Origin: Micromonospora parva
Lineage (GTDB): Bacteria > Actinomycetota > Actinomycetes > Mycobacteriales > Micromonosporaceae
NCBI RefSeq assembly: GCF_000718515.1
Contig: NZ_JNZS01000010.1
Span: 186,001-250,000 of the forward strand
Direction of reading: 5' to 3'
Length of the DNA stretch: 64,000 bases
The position numbers and the translations under genes were made by a program. Under the pieces are notes generated by a model that was not told where the DNA came from, searched no databases, and saw nothing but the letters and a program-made list of their open reading frames with translations. This document shows, in pieces, positions 32,847-43,055 of the stretch; the first letter of the stretch is position 1, and each line of letters opens with the position of its first letter.

Positions 32847-33899
32847 GTGCGACTCGGGCTCAGTCTCGGATATCAGACGGCGTGGAGCACACCGGCCGAC
32901 CACCTGGCGCTGGCCCAGGAGGCGGACCGGCTGGGCTATTCGGTGGTGTGGGCTGCGGAGGCGTACGGCTCCGACTCGCCCAGCATGCTGGCGTGGATGG
33001 CCGGTCAGACCGAACGGATCGACGTCGGCGCCGCGGTGATGCAGATCCCCGCCCGTACGCCGGCGGCCACCGCGATGACCGCCGCGACCATCGACGCGCT
33101 CTCCGGCGGCCGGTTCCGGCTCGGCCTGGGCGTCTCCGGCCCGCAGGTGTCGGAGGGCTGGCACGGTGTGCGGTTCGCCAAGCCGCTCGCCCGGACCCGC
33201 GAGTTCGTCGACATCGTCAAGCTGGCCATCGCCCGCAAGGAGGTGGCGTACGACGGCGAGCACTACACGCTGCCGCTGCCGGACGGCCCCGGTAAGGCGC
33301 TGCGGCTGGGCTTCCACCCACCCCGCGAGCACATACCGATCTACCTGGCCGCGGTCGGCCCGAAGAACCTGGAGCTGGCCGGCGAGATCGCCGACGGCTG
33401 GCTGGCCGTGTTCTACGCCCCGGAGTTCGCCGAGGAGCAGCTCGCCTCGGTGCGCGCCGGGCGGGCCAAGGTCGGCAAGGAGCTGGCCGGGTTCGACGTG
33501 GTGCCGTCGGTGCCCGTGGTGATCGGCGACGACGTGGCGTCCTGCGCCGAGCTGGTGCGCTGGTACGCCGCGCTCTACGTGGGCGGGATGGGCAGCCGCC
33601 AGCAGAACTTCTACAACCAGCTCGCCACCCGGATGGGCTACGGTGACGCCGCCCGCGAGGTGCAGGACCTGTACCTGGCCAAGCGGCAGCGCGACGCCGC
33701 CGCCGCGGTGCCGATGGAGTTCATCGACCGCACCTCGCTGCTCGGCCCGAAGGAGCGCATCGCCGAGCGGATGCGGGAGTACGCCGCCGCCGGCGTCACC
33801 ACGCTGTCGGTGACCCTGTTCGTCGCCGACCGGGACAGCGGTGTGCAGACCCTGCGTACCGTCGCCGAGGCTCTGGACCTCTCGGGAGTCGGCGAGTGA
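32847..33899 (+). CDS. LLM class F420-dependent oxidoreductase
   Basis: A 350-residue luciferase-like monooxygenase-family barrel: [60 protein letters not shown] and [20 protein letters not shown] are standard F420-LLM segments. It would use F420 as hydride carrier; the substrate is unknown. GGGGAGG lies 5 nt before the GTG. The stop overlaps the uppP start by 4 bp (GTGA), so the two are cotranscribed even though no functional link is known. Confidence 0.88.
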   Translation: MRLGLSLGYQTAWSTPADHLALAQEADRLGYSVVWAAEAYGSDSPSMLAWMAGQTERIDVGAAVMQIPARTPAATAMTAATIDALSGGRFRLGLGVSGPQVSEGWHGVRFAKPLARTREFVDIVKLAIARKEVAYDGEHYTLPLPDGPGKALRLGFHPPREHIPIYLAAVGPKNLELAGEIADGWLAVFYAPEFAEEQLASVRAGRAKVGKELAGFDVVPSVPVVIGDDVASCAELVRWYAALYVGGMGSRQQNFYNQLATRMGYGDAAREVQDLYLAKRQRDAAAAVPMEFIDRTSLLGPKERIAERMREYAAAGVTTLSVTLFVADRDSGVQTLRTVAEALDLSGVGE

Positions 33900-34732
33900 C
33901 CTGGGTCGAAGCCATCGTCCTGGGCATCGTCCAGGGACTGACCGAGTTCCTGCCGGTCAGCTCGTCGGGGCATCTGCGGATCACCTCGGCGATCTTCTTC
34001 GACCGTGACGCGGGCGCGTCGTTCACAGCGGTCACCCAGCTCGGCACCGAAGCGGCCGTGTTGATCTACTTCGCGAAGGACATCTGGCGGATCACCCGGA
34101 CCTGGCTGGTGGGCATCCGGGACAGGTCGGTGCGCTCCAGCCTCGACTACCGGATGGGCTGGTACGTGATCGTCGGCTCGATCCCGATCGGGCTGTTCGG
34201 GTTCCTCTTCAAGGATCAGATCAAGACGGCTGGACGCAACCTGTGGTTGGTGGCGACCACCCTGATCGTGTTCGCGTTCGTGCTGGCGTTCGCCGAGTAC
34301 TGGGGGCGGCAGACCCGGACGTTGGAGAACTTCCGGATGAAGGACGGCGTCGTGATGGGTTTCGCCCAGGCCATGGCGTTGATCCCCGGGGTGTCCCGTT
34401 CCGGCGGGACGTTGACCGCCGGTCTGCTGCTCAACCTGACCCGGGAGGCGGCGGCCCGGTACTCGTTCCTGCTCGCCATCCCGGCGGTGGTGATGTCCGG
34501 CGTGTTCAGTCTCGGTGACGTCTTCGAGCCGTCCGCGCCGGGCACGTCCACCCCGTCGGTCGCGCAGATGATCGTGGCCACCGTCATCGCGTTCGGCATC
34601 GGGTACGCGGCCATCGCCTGGTTGCTGCGTTACGTCGCCCACCACACCCTGTACGTCTTCGTGCTGTACCGGGTCGCGCTGGGCACCCTGGTCCTCGCGC
34701 TGCTGATGACGGGCACGATCAGCGCCACCTGA
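33896..34732 (+). CDS. uppP: Undecaprenyl-diphosphate phosphatase UppP (BacA)
   Basis: A 278-residue multi-pass membrane protein with both family signatures: [20 protein letters not shown] near residues 14-33 (catalytic Glu and Ser/His) and [20 protein letters not shown] near 160-179 (second Ser-rich motif with Arg). It recycles the lipid carrier of peptidoglycan synthesis by hydrolysing undecaprenyl diphosphate and gives some bacitracin resistance. Length is normal. It is coupled to the preceding LLM gene and ends before a strong hairpin. Confidence 0.95.
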   Translation: MTWVEAIVLGIVQGLTEFLPVSSSGHLRITSAIFFDRDAGASFTAVTQLGTEAAVLIYFAKDIWRITRTWLVGIRDRSVRSSLDYRMGWYVIVGSIPIGLFGFLFKDQIKTAGRNLWLVATTLIVFAFVLAFAEYWGRQTRTLENFRMKDGVVMGFAQAMALIPGVSRSGGTLTAGLLLNLTREAAARYSFLLAIPAVVMSGVFSLGDVFEPSAPGTSTPSVAQMIVATVIAFGIGYAAIAWLLRYVAHHTLYVFVLYRVALGTLVLALLMTGTISAT

Positions 34733-34745
34733 TCCGCCCGCGCCC

Positions 34746-34786
34746 GCACCGGCCTCCGATCCCCGCAGTGGGGTCGGAGGCCGGTG
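34746..34786 (+). terminator. Hairpin terminator after uppP
   Basis: GCACCGGCCTCCGATCCCC and GGGGTCGGAGGCCGGTGC pair over about 18 bp with a single wobble and a short loop, 13 nt after the uppP stop. Confidence 0.88.
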
Positions 34787-34821
34787 CGTGTGCGGCGTCC
34801 ACCGGATGCTGTCGTACTTCA

Positions 34822-34849
34822 TTGCATTTGGGGTGAATGGTCGTAGAAC
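34822..34849 (+). promoter_or_regulatory. Promoter candidate of the sugar transporter gene
   Basis: TTGCAT (34822-34827) and TAGAAC (34844-34849) are spaced by 16 bp in the only AT-rich part of the gap between uppP and the transporter. The match to the housekeeping consensus is moderate. Confidence 0.35.
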
Positions 34850-34911
34850 GCACCTAGTCTTTCCCTGTCGGGGATGACGTCCCGGCCCAGACGCGCGGGA
34901 GAGGGGCGACG

Positions 34912-36357
34912 GTGACCGCCAGCGGCGCGCAGCGCGGGCGGGACCGGCCGCCACGGCGCAACCTCGTCGCGGTCCTCGCGATCGTGGCGCTCTCCGGCGC
35001 GTTCTTCGGCTACGACCAGGGCGTCATCAGCGGGGCGCTGCGCGACATCCGCCAGACCTTCGACGCGAACACCTTCGCCGTCGAGGTGGCGGCGAGCTGG
35101 GTGACCCCCGGTGCGCTGGTGGGTGCGCTGCTCGGTGGTCACCTCGCGGACCGGATCGGCCGCCGGGGAGCACTGTGGGTCGCCGCCGCCGCGTTCGGGG
35201 TGGGCACCCTCGTGCAGGCGTTCGCGCCGATGATCGGGGTGATGTTCGGCGCCCGGCTGATCCTGGGTCTGGGCATCGGGGTGGCCTCGGTCGCCGGCCC
35301 GATGTACGCGGCGGAGGCGGCGCCGGAACGCATCCGGGGCAGCCTCCTGGCGCTGTACCAGTTCTCCACCACGTTCGCGATCTTCATCGGGTACCTCGCC
35401 GACGAACTGTTCGAGGCGGGCAACTCCTGGCGTTACCTTCTCGCCGCCGCGGTGCTGCTGGGGGTGGCCCTCGCCCTGGTCACCACGGTGATCCCCGACT
35501 CGGCCGTCTGGTACGTCGGGCGCGGGGACAAACGCCGGGCGGAGGCGTCGCTGAGGGCGACCGTGCCAGCGGAGAAGGTGCCCCAGCGGCTGCACGCCGT
35601 GCAGGAGAGCCTGGCGGCCGGCAAGGCGGGTTGGCGCGAGGTGCTCTCGCCCGAGTGGCGGCGTCCGTTGGCGCTGGGCGTGGGCCTGGCCCTGTTCCAG
35701 CAGTTGACCGGGATCAACGGGATCATCTACTACGCCGACGAGATCTTCTCCGCCGCCGGATTCCACACGCCGCAGGCGCAGTTGACCGCCACCACCTGGG
35801 CGATCGGCGCTGTCGACTCCCTCTTCACGCTGGTCGCCGTCGCCTTCCTGGACCGGCTGGGCCGCCGTCCACTGCTGCTGGTCGGGCTGCTGGGTATGGC
35901 GGTCTCGCTCGTGGTGGTCAGCGTCAGCTTCGCGAAGATGGATCCGGGGGCGCAGGCGGCCGGAGCGACCGGGCACCACCCCACCGACGCGGGCATCTTC
36001 CTGCTGGTCGGCGTGGTCATGTTCGTGGCGTTCTACGCGATGTCGATCGGCCCCACCGCCTGGACGGTGATCAACGAGATCTTCCCGGGCCGGATCCGGG
36101 GCCGATGTGTGGCGATCGCGTCCGCCACGCACTGGGGCACCGAGTACCTCATCACCCAGTTCTTCCTGAGCATGCTCGACGCCCTGGGGCGCTCGGGCGT
36201 GTTCGCGCTCTTCGCCGGCACCTGTGTGCTCGGCTTCCTGTTCATCTGGCGGTACCTGCCGGAGACCAGGGGCAGGACCCTCGAAGAGATCCAGCGGATG
36301 TGGCAGGCGGACGCCCGTGCTCGGCGTCCGCACCGTGCCGGCGACGGATCCCGCTGA
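34912..36357 (+). CDS. MFS sugar/H+ symporter
   Basis: A 481-residue transporter of the sugar-porter family with 12 expected membrane helices. Diagnostic pieces are [13 protein letters not shown] in helix 1, [14 protein letters not shown] after helix 2, [20 protein letters not shown] after helix 4, [17 protein letters not shown] in helix 7 and [18 protein letters not shown] at the C-terminus. It would import a monosaccharide with protons; the sugar is not predictable. GTG start with GAGAGG upstream. The 172-bp gap before the urease operon shows no gene and should contain the urease promoter. Confidence 0.92.
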   Translation: MTASGAQRGRDRPPRRNLVAVLAIVALSGAFFGYDQGVISGALRDIRQTFDANTFAVEVAASWVTPGALVGALLGGHLADRIGRRGALWVAAAAFGVGTLVQAFAPMIGVMFGARLILGLGIGVASVAGPMYAAEAAPERIRGSLLALYQFSTTFAIFIGYLADELFEAGNSWRYLLAAAVLLGVALALVTTVIPDSAVWYVGRGDKRRAEASLRATVPAEKVPQRLHAVQESLAAGKAGWREVLSPEWRRPLALGVGLALFQQLTGINGIIYYADEIFSAAGFHTPQAQLTATTWAIGAVDSLFTLVAVAFLDRLGRRPLLLVGLLGMAVSLVVVSVSFAKMDPGAQAAGATGHHPTDAGIFLLVGVVMFVAFYAMSIGPTAWTVINEIFPGRIRGRCVAIASATHWGTEYLITQFFLSMLDALGRSGVFALFAGTCVLGFLFIWRYLPETRGRTLEEIQRMWQADARARRPHRAGDGSR

Positions 36358-36529
36358 TTCGCGGCTTCTGACCCGTGACGCAGGGGCAGGGCGTACGGTC
36401 GACCCGAAGCCGCCTAAAAGGGACCTGTTGGACAAACAGCTCATTCGGGGTGACCGTCAGCGCTCCCCGGGAGGCGAACCGTTCGGCGGGATGGCGGCCC
36501 CGACCGACCGTCGCAGAAGGACCAGGACA

Positions 36530-36832
36530 GTGCATCTGACACCACGGGAATTCGACAAGTTGACGATCCTCTCGATGGCGATGGTCGCCAACGCCCGCAA
36601 GGCCAGGGGGATCAAGCTCAACCACCCCGAGGCCGTCGCGGTCATCTGCGCCGCCGCCCTTGAGGGCGCCCGCGAGGGCAAGACCGTCGAAGAGGTCATG
36701 AACGAGGCCCGCAGCACGCTGAGCGCCGAGGACGTGATGCCGGGCGTGGCGGACATGGTGCCCATGATCCAGGTCGAGGCGGTCTTCACCGACGGCTCGC
36801 GACTGGTCACCGTGCACTCACCGATCCGATAG
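36530..36832 (+). CDS. ureA: Urease gamma subunit UreA
   Basis: A 100-residue protein of standard UreA length and sequence ([62 protein letters not shown]). It forms the small subunit of the urease trimer. The GTG at 36530 follows AGAAGGA. It is the first gene of the urease operon, 10 bp before ureB. Confidence 0.95.
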   Translation: MHLTPREFDKLTILSMAMVANARKARGIKLNHPEAVAVICAAALEGAREGKTVEEVMNEARSTLSAEDVMPGVADMVPMIQVEAVFTDGSRLVTVHSPIR

Positions 36833-36842
36833 GGAGCAGGAC

Positions 36843-37304
36843 ATGGCCAACCAACATCCCGGCCCCAACTCGAAGCACGTGCGACCCATCGGCGGCTACG
36901 TGCTGAGCGACCAGCCACTGGAGTTGAACGCGGGCCGACCGGTCACCGAGGTCGTCGTCCACAACACCGGTGACCGGCCGATCCAGATCGGTTCGCACTT
37001 CCACTTCTTCGAGGCCAACCGGATGCTCGCCTTCGACCGTGAGGCCGCGTTCGGGCGGCGACTGAACATCCCGGCGACGACGTCCATCCGCTTCGAGCCC
37101 GGTGACAAGAAGACGGTGCAGCTCATCCCCTTCGGCGGGCAGCAGCGCGTGTACGGCTTCAACGGCCTGGTGCAGGGGTGGAGCGGCAGTGAGTCGACCC
37201 CCAGCTACCGGCCGGACCGGACCGAGGCGATCCACAACGCCAAGACCCGCGGCTTCAAGTTCGGCCCCGAGGAGCAGGACCAGCCCAAGGGCAAGAAGAA
37301 GTAG
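36843..37304 (+). CDS. ureB: Urease beta subunit UreB
   Basis: A 153-residue beta subunit: [40 protein letters not shown] and [17 protein letters not shown] are diagnostic. Compared with the usual 100-130 residues it has a short N-terminal extension and a Lys-rich C-terminal tail (QDQPKGKKK). GGGAGCAGG precedes the ATG. It assembles with UreA and UreC around the nickel centre. Confidence 0.95.
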   Translation: MANQHPGPNSKHVRPIGGYVLSDQPLELNAGRPVTEVVVHNTGDRPIQIGSHFHFFEANRMLAFDREAAFGRRLNIPATTSIRFEPGDKKTVQLIPFGGQQRVYGFNGLVQGWSGSESTPSYRPDRTEAIHNAKTRGFKFGPEEQDQPKGKKK

Positions 37305-37352
37305 ATCGACTAACCCGCAGGGCTGTGTGCCTCGGGCAGGAGAGATGATTCG

Positions 37353-39071
37353 ATGAGCCAGATTTCCCGGCAAGAGTATTCCGGCATGTACGGCCCCACG
37401 ACGGGCGATCAGATCAGGCTCGGCGACACCGACCTGTACATCGAGATCGAGAAGGATCTCCGGGTCCTCGGCGACGAGGTGATGTACGGCGGTGGCAAGA
37501 CGCTGCGCGACGGCATGGGCGTCAACAACCAGTACACCAACGCCCAGGGTGGCCTGGACCTGGTCATCACGAACGTGACCATCCTGGACGCGACCCTCGG
37601 CGTGGTGAAGGCCGACGTCGGCGTCAAGGACGGCAAGATCGCCGGCATCGGCAAGGCGGGCAACCCGAACGTGATGGACGGGGTCACCCCCGAGCTGATC
37701 ACCGGTCCGGGCACCGAGGCGATCTCCGGTGAGCACCTCATCCTGACCGCCGGGGGCATCGACACGCACGTGCACCTGGTGACGCCGCTGCAGGCGTACG
37801 CCGCCCTGAGCAACGGGGTGACCACCCTGTGGGGCGGCGGGACCGGCCCGACCGACAGCACCAACGGTGTCACCATCACTCCCGGCCCGTGGAACATCCA
37901 CGCGATGATGCGGGCCTTCGAGACCATCCCGATCAACATCGGTCTGATGGCGAAGGGCAACAGCACCGGCCGCGCGCCCCTGGTGGAGCAGATCATGGCC
38001 GGCGCGCCGAGCTTCAAGATCCATGAGGACTGGGGTGCGCCGCCGGCGGTGATCCGGGCCTGCCTGGACGTCGCCGACGAATTCGACGTGCAGGTCAGCA
38101 TCCACACCGACACCCTCAACGAGAGCGGCTACCTGGAGGACAGCATCGCCGCGTTCGAGGGCCGGACGATCCACACCTTCCACACCGAGGGTGCCGGTGG
38201 TGGGCACGCGCCGGACGTCATCAAGGTCGCCGGTCAGATGAACGTGCTGCCGAGCTCGACCACGCCGACGGTGCCCTACGGCATCAACAGCCAGTCCGAG
38301 CTGTACGACATGATCATGGTCTGCCACAACTTCAACCCGCAGGTTCCCTCGGACGTGGCCTTCGTGGAGAGCCGGATCCGCACCGAGACCATCGCGGCCG
38401 AGGACGTCCTGCTCGACGAGGGCGTCATCTCGATGATGCAGAGCGACTCGCAGGCCATGGGCCGCGTGGGTGAGACCTGGTTGCGGACCATCCAGCTCGC
38501 CGGCCAGATGAAGACCGCCCGCGGCAAGCTCGCCGAGGACTCCAGCGCCAACGACAACTTCCGGGTGCTGCGGTACGTCGCCAAGATGACCATCAACCCG
38601 GCGATCACCCAGGGAATCTCGCACGTGCTGGGCTCGGTCACGCCGGGCAAGATGGCCGACCTCGTGCTCTGGGAGCCGGCGTTCTTCGGCACGAAGCCGA
38701 AGCTGGTCCTCAAGGGCGGCATGATCGCCTGGTCGATCATGGGTGACCCGAACGCCTCCCTGCCGACGCCGCAGCCCGTGTACTACCGGCCGTCCTTCGC
38801 CGCGTACGGCAGCCAGCTCGGCAAGACCTGCGTGACCTTTGTGTCCCGGGCCGCGCACGAAGCCGGCATCGCCGAGGAACTCGGCCTGCAACGGCAGGTC
38901 ATGCCGGTGTACCGGACCCGGGGGCTCACCAAGCGGGACATGGTCCGCAACGACCGGCTGCCCACGCTCGAAGTCGACCCGGAGACCTTCGCCGTGAAGA
39001 TGGACGGCGTGCACGCGACAGTGCCGCCGGCCCGGAACCTGCCTCTGAGCCAGCTCTACTTCTTCAGCTGA
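37353..39071 (+). CDS. ureC: Urease alpha subunit UreC (nickel-containing catalytic subunit)
   Basis: A 572-residue subunit with the complete active site: H139-V-H141 in [10 protein letters not shown], the carbamylated K222 in [10 protein letters not shown]251 in [12 protein letters not shown]277 in [13 protein letters not shown], the flap C324-H325 and D365 in [15 protein letters not shown]. It hydrolyses urea to ammonia and carbamate. It is somewhat divergent: the usual GAIGFK is GAPSFK and the flap HH is H-N (CHNFNP). Catalytic residues themselves are kept, so it should be active. GGAGAG precedes the ATG. Confidence 0.95.
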   Translation: MSQISRQEYSGMYGPTTGDQIRLGDTDLYIEIEKDLRVLGDEVMYGGGKTLRDGMGVNNQYTNAQGGLDLVITNVTILDATLGVVKADVGVKDGKIAGIGKAGNPNVMDGVTPELITGPGTEAISGEHLILTAGGIDTHVHLVTPLQAYAALSNGVTTLWGGGTGPTDSTNGVTITPGPWNIHAMMRAFETIPINIGLMAKGNSTGRAPLVEQIMAGAPSFKIHEDWGAPPAVIRACLDVADEFDVQVSIHTDTLNESGYLEDSIAAFEGRTIHTFHTEGAGGGHAPDVIKVAGQMNVLPSSTTPTVPYGINSQSELYDMIMVCHNFNPQVPSDVAFVESRIRTETIAAEDVLLDEGVISMMQSDSQAMGRVGETWLRTIQLAGQMKTARGKLAEDSSANDNFRVLRYVAKMTINPAITQGISHVLGSVTPGKMADLVLWEPAFFGTKPKLVLKGGMIAWSIMGDPNASLPTPQPVYYRPSFAAYGSQLGKTCVTFVSRAAHEAGIAEELGLQRQVMPVYRTRGLTKRDMVRNDRLPTLEVDPETFAVKMDGVHATVPPARNLPLSQLYFFS

Positions 39072-39133
39072 CCCCCCCCGGACGCCCGCGCCGCCGTGTG
39101 CGGCGCCGGCGCACCCATGGAAAGGAGACGCCC

Positions 39134-39697
39134 GTGCTCGTCGAATCGGTGCTGGGCAACATGAACGAGCCGGACTGGACACTCCGGCTGAAGGAAGCGC
39201 GCATCGACGACCTGGTCCTGGACCAGTGGGACGCCCAGAAGAGCCGGATCCGCAAGATGACCAGCTCCGGCGCGGAGCTGTCGGTGGCGCTGGCCCGGGG
39301 GGTCCGGCTGCGCGACGGCGACATCCTGGCCTGGGACGACCTGACCGCCACGGCCGTGGTGGCCCGCGTCCAGCTGGGCGAGGTGATGGTGGTCCACCTC
39401 GACCAGCTGCGCGGCGAGTCCGCCGAGCTGCTGATCCGCTCGGCCGTCGAACTCGGTCACGCGATCGGCAACCAGCACTGGCCGGCGGTGGTCAAGGGCA
39501 CCCGGATGTACGTCCCGCTGACAGTGGATCGCAAGGTGATGGACTCGGTGATGCGGACCCACGCGTTCAGCGGGATCACGCACGAGTTCGTTCCGGGCAC
39601 CGAGATCATCGCGTACCTCGCCCCGCACGAGTCGCGGCGGCTGTTCGGTGGCGCCGACTCGACGCCGCACTCCCACCTCCCCGCCGACCTCAACTGA
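39134..39697 (+). CDS. ureE: Urease accessory protein UreE (nickel chaperone)
   Basis: A 187-residue UreE: an N-terminal peptide-binding domain (LVESVLGNMNEPDWTLRLKE) and a metal-binding domain (ELGHAIGNQHWPAVVKGTRM, conserved GNxHxP-like site). The C-terminal tail is only mildly His-rich (HSHLPADLN). It delivers nickel to the UreFGD complex. AAAGGAG precedes the GTG. A 7-bp hairpin (39089-39107) lies between ureC and ureE and could tune message stability. Confidence 0.9.
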   Translation: MLVESVLGNMNEPDWTLRLKEARIDDLVLDQWDAQKSRIRKMTSSGAELSVALARGVRLRDGDILAWDDLTATAVVARVQLGEVMVVHLDQLRGESAELLIRSAVELGHAIGNQHWPAVVKGTRMYVPLTVDRKVMDSVMRTHAFSGITHEFVPGTEIIAYLAPHESRRLFGGADSTPHSHLPADLN

Positions 39698-39719
39698 GCG
39701 GGGCCGGGCGGTGCGCACC

Positions 39720-40397
39720 ATGGCCGAGACCCTGAAGCTCCTGCAGTTCGGCGACTCGGTCTTCCCGGTCGGTGCCTTCTCCTTCTCCAACGGGCTGGAG
39801 ATGGCCGTCCAGCACGGTGTCGTGCACGACCGGAGCACCCTTCAGGACTTCGTCCGGACGGTCACCCGGCTCGCCGCCACGGGGGACGGGGTGGCGCTGC
39901 TCGCCGGTCACCGGGCGGCCCGGGCCGGCGACCTCGACCGGATCCGCCAGGCCGACGAGGCCGTGCACCTGCGCAAGATCAACGAAGAGATGCGCACCAT
40001 GTCGGTCCGGATGGGCCGCAAACTGGCCGAGGCCGCCACCCGGATCGTCGGGGAGACGCTGCTCAAGAAGCGGATCGACGAGTCGGCGAACGGGGTGCCG
40101 GTCACCTACCCGGTCGCGCTCGGCGTGGTCTTCGCCGACCTCGGGGTCGGCGAGCAGGACGCGTTCGCGGCCCACCAGTACGGCGCGGCGTCGACGGTGC
40201 TCAGCGCGGCGATCCGGCTGATGCCGGTGGACCACCTCGACGCGCAGTCGATCCTCTTCGCGGTCAACGAGCGGGTCGCCGACGACTACCGCGAGGTGCA
40301 CACCGCGAACCTCGACGACATGCAGACCTTCGGACCGCATGCCGACGTGCTGGCCGCCGCGCACCAGCACGTGCACGTGCGGATGTTCATGAGCTGA
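39720..40397 (+). CDS. ureF: Urease accessory protein UreF
   Basis: A 225-residue all-helical UreF ([20 protein letters not shown] near the start; [20 protein letters not shown] near residue 160). It links UreG to the apo-urease and acts as a GTPase-cycle checkpoint during nickel insertion. The ATG at 39720 is chosen; a GTG nine bases upstream is an alternative, with no strong ribosome binding site for either. It follows ureE by 22 bp. Confidence 0.92.
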   Translation: MAETLKLLQFGDSVFPVGAFSFSNGLEMAVQHGVVHDRSTLQDFVRTVTRLAATGDGVALLAGHRAARAGDLDRIRQADEAVHLRKINEEMRTMSVRMGRKLAEAATRIVGETLLKKRIDESANGVPVTYPVALGVVFADLGVGEQDAFAAHQYGAASTVLSAAIRLMPVDHLDAQSILFAVNERVADDYREVHTANLDDMQTFGPHADVLAAAHQHVHVRMFMS

Positions 40398-40440
40398 ATC
40401 CGCAGTCCGCGCAAACGAACCCAGGAAGGACAGGCACCGC

Positions 40441-41070
40441 ATGAAGTCGGCAAGTCGTATCGGAGTGGGCGGCCCGGTGGGCAGCGGCAAGACCGCGATC
40501 ATCGAGGCCGTGGTGCCACGGCTCGTGGAGAACGGGCTGCGGATACTGGTGATCACGAACGACGTGGTCACCACGGAGGACGCGAAGCACGTCCGGCGGG
40601 CGCTGACCGGGGTCCTGGTCGAGGAGCGGATCATCGGGGTGGAAACCGGGGCCTGCCCGCACACGGCCGTGCGGGAGGACCCGAGCATGAACCTCGCCGC
40701 CGTGGAGGACATGGAGTCCAAGTTCCCGGACAGCGACGTGGTGCTGATCGAGAGCGGCGGTGACAACCTCACCCTGACCTTCAGCCCCGCCCTGGTGGAC
40801 TTCTTCATCTACGTCATCGACGTCGCCGCCGGTGACAAGATCCCGCGCAAGAACGGCCCGGGGATCTCCAAGTCCGACATCCTCGTGATCAACAAGACCG
40901 ATCTGGCGCCCTACGTGGACGCCGACCTCGACGTCATGGCCCGCGACGCGGAGCTGATGCGCAACGGCAAGCCGGTCGTCTTCACCAACTGCAAGACGGG
41001 CGAGGGCGTCGACGAGCTGGTCTCGCTGGTCCGCCGCAACGCGCTCTTCGACGCCGAAGTGGTCGCATGA
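40441..41070 (+). CDS. ureG: Urease accessory GTPase UreG
   Basis: A 209-residue SIMIBI GTPase with Walker [19 protein letters not shown] near residues 6-23, the metal-binding [19 protein letters not shown] with the CPH motif, [20 protein letters not shown] (switch region) and the base motif [14 protein letters not shown] hydrolysis drives nickel insertion into UreC. AGGAAGGA precedes the ATG. The stop overlaps the ureD start (ATGA). Confidence 0.95.
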   Translation: MKSASRIGVGGPVGSGKTAIIEAVVPRLVENGLRILVITNDVVTTEDAKHVRRALTGVLVEERIIGVETGACPHTAVREDPSMNLAAVEDMESKFPDSDVVLIESGGDNLTLTFSPALVDFFIYVIDVAAGDKIPRKNGPGISKSDILVINKTDLAPYVDADLDVMARDAELMRNGKPVVFTNCKTGEGVDELVSLVRRNALFDAEVVA

Positions 41071-41984
41071 TCTCACTGGACAGTGCCCGTGAGCTGGCGC
41101 CGTACCAGGACCAACCGGCGCAGCTGCCCGCCGCCGCCAACGGCAAGGTCGGCATCCTGCGCCTCGGGTTCGAGCGGCGTGGGGACCGCACGATCCTGCA
41201 CGACCTCTACCGGCAGTCGCCGCTGCTGGTGCAGCGCGCGCTCTACTGGGACGAGGAGATGCCGCAGCTGCCCTGCGTCATGATCCTCACCACCTCCGGG
41301 GGTGTCCTGCAGGGCGACCGCCTGCACCTGGACGTCACACTGGCGGCCGGCAGCCAGGCGCACCTCACCACCCAGGCCGCCACCAAGATCCAGGAGATGG
41401 ACGCGAACTACGGGACGCAGGTCCAGCGGTTCACCCTGGACGAGGACGCCTACCTCGAGTTCCTCCCGGAGCCGACGATCCCCTACCGGGCCAGCCGGTT
41501 CGCCACCGACAGCCGGGTGCGCCTGCCGGAGAGCGCCACGTTGCTCTACGGCGAGATCCTGCAACCCGGCCGCAAGTACTACCGCGACGGTGAGCTCTTC
41601 GCGTACGACCTCTTTTCCTGCTCCCTGCGGGCCGAACGCCCCGACGGCCGGCAGTTGTTCGTGGAGAAGTTCGTGGTGACCCCCCGGCAGTTCGGCGTGG
41701 AGAGGGTCGGGGTGATGGACCGCTTCCACATCTTCGGCAACGTCGTGCTGCTCACCAGCCCCGAACGGGCGGCGCGGGTCTTCGACCGGACGTCGACGCC
41801 GGTCTGGGACGAGCAGACCCCCCTGGCCAGCGCCGTCGGCCGGCTGCCGAACGACGCCGGGCTCATCTTCAAGGTGCTCGGTCAGGAGACCGAGCCGGTT
41901 CGCGCCGCGGTCCGCGCCTTCTGCGTGGCCGCCCGGGAAGAGGTGACCGGCCGGACCTTCCCGCCGGCGTTCAGCTGGCGTTGA
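41067..41984 (+). CDS. ureD: Urease accessory protein UreD (UreH)
   Basis: A 305-residue UreD scaffold: [40 protein letters not shown] and [20 protein letters not shown] are family hallmarks. It binds apo-urease and channels nickel from UreG/UreF. It is coupled to ureG by a 4-bp overlap and lies 19 bp before the urea channel gene, placing transport in the same unit. Confidence 0.92.
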   Translation: MISLDSARELAPYQDQPAQLPAAANGKVGILRLGFERRGDRTILHDLYRQSPLLVQRALYWDEEMPQLPCVMILTTSGGVLQGDRLHLDVTLAAGSQAHLTTQAATKIQEMDANYGTQVQRFTLDEDAYLEFLPEPTIPYRASRFATDSRVRLPESATLLYGEILQPGRKYYRDGELFAYDLFSCSLRAERPDGRQLFVEKFVVTPRQFGVERVGVMDRFHIFGNVVLLTSPERAARVFDRTSTPVWDEQTPLASAVGRLPNDAGLIFKVLGQETEPVRAAVRAFCVAAREEVTGRTFPPAFSWR

Positions 41985-42003
41985 TCTGGCGAGGAGACGT
42001 TCC

Positions 42004-43029
42004 GTGACCGCAGTGGCGCACCGTTGGGACCGGCTCGGTGACGGCAACCCGCTTGTCGGGTTCGTCGACGCCTGCCTGCGCGGGCCGGCGCAGGTCCTGC
42101 TGCAGAACAACCCGCTCACCGGCCTCCTGGTCCTCGTCGCGGTCGCGTGGGGGGCGGTCGAGAACGGGCAGCCACGGATTTTCGGGGGAGGGGTCGTCGG
42201 CCTGCTCGTCGGCACCGCCACCGCGCTCGCCCTGCGGGTGGACGAGCCCTCCCTGCGCAAGGGACTGTTCGGCTTCAGCCCGTTCCTCACCGGCATCGCC
42301 GTGCCGACGTTCCTCGACGACCGGCCGCTGATGTGGCTCTACCTGGTGCTCGGCGCGATCGGCACGACGGTGGTCACGCTGGCCCTGAACACGATCTTCA
42401 AGACCTGGGGCCTGACCGCGTTCACCATGCCGTTCGTGCTGACGACGTGGGTGCTGCTGCTGGCCGCGTACCAGTTCGACCGCTTCACGGTGCTGACCAA
42501 CCTCAAGCCGATGTTCCCCGGTGAGGGGCAGTTGACCGGTGGCCGTTTCGACTGGGACCTGATCCCGACCTTCCTGCGCGGGGTGTCCCAGGTCTTCCTG
42601 ATCGACAGCTGGGTCACCGGGCTGATCATCCTGGTCGCGCTGCTGGTCAACTCCCGCTGGTCGGCGCTGTTCGCGGTGATCGGCGCGGTCGGGGCCACCC
42701 TGCTGGCGCTCTGGTTCGGCGCCGACTCGGCCTCGCTGGACAAGGGACTGTTCGGCTTCAACGCGGTGCTGACGGCGATCGCCGTGGGCGCGGTGCTGCA
42801 CCGCCCCGGCGCGCTGGTGACCCTCTACACCCTCTTCGGCATCGCCCTGACGCTCTTCGTCCAGCTGGCCCTGGCGAGCGTGCTCACCCCACTCGCCATC
42901 CCGGTGCTGACCGGACCGTTCAACATCACCACCTGGCTGTTGCTGCTGCCCAAACGGCACTTCGCGCCGGTGCCCAACCACGAACGCGTCAAGGAGTCCG
43001 TCGTCACCGCGGTGCGACACACCGTCTGA
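42004..43029 (+). CDS. Urea channel/transporter (UT family)
   Basis: A 341-residue membrane protein with the internal duplication of the UT family: LLQNNPLTGLLVLVAVAWGA with LFGFSPFLTGIAVPTFLDD in the first half, and FLIDSWVTGLIILVALLVNS with LFGFNAVLTAIAVGAVLHRP in the second. It would let urea into the cell for the urease encoded just upstream. GAGGAG precedes the GTG. A few residues of the N-terminus are polar; no signal peptide is needed. Confidence 0.9.
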   Translation: MTAVAHRWDRLGDGNPLVGFVDACLRGPAQVLLQNNPLTGLLVLVAVAWGAVENGQPRIFGGGVVGLLVGTATALALRVDEPSLRKGLFGFSPFLTGIAVPTFLDDRPLMWLYLVLGAIGTTVVTLALNTIFKTWGLTAFTMPFVLTTWVLLLAAYQFDRFTVLTNLKPMFPGEGQLTGGRFDWDLIPTFLRGVSQVFLIDSWVTGLIILVALLVNSRWSALFAVIGAVGATLLALWFGADSASLDKGLFGFNAVLTAIAVGAVLHRPGALVTLYTLFGIALTLFVQLALASVLTPLAIPVLTGPFNITTWLLLLPKRHFAPVPNHERVKESVVTAVRHTV

Positions 43030-43055
43030 CGTCCCGACAGGAGAGGTGGGCCCCC

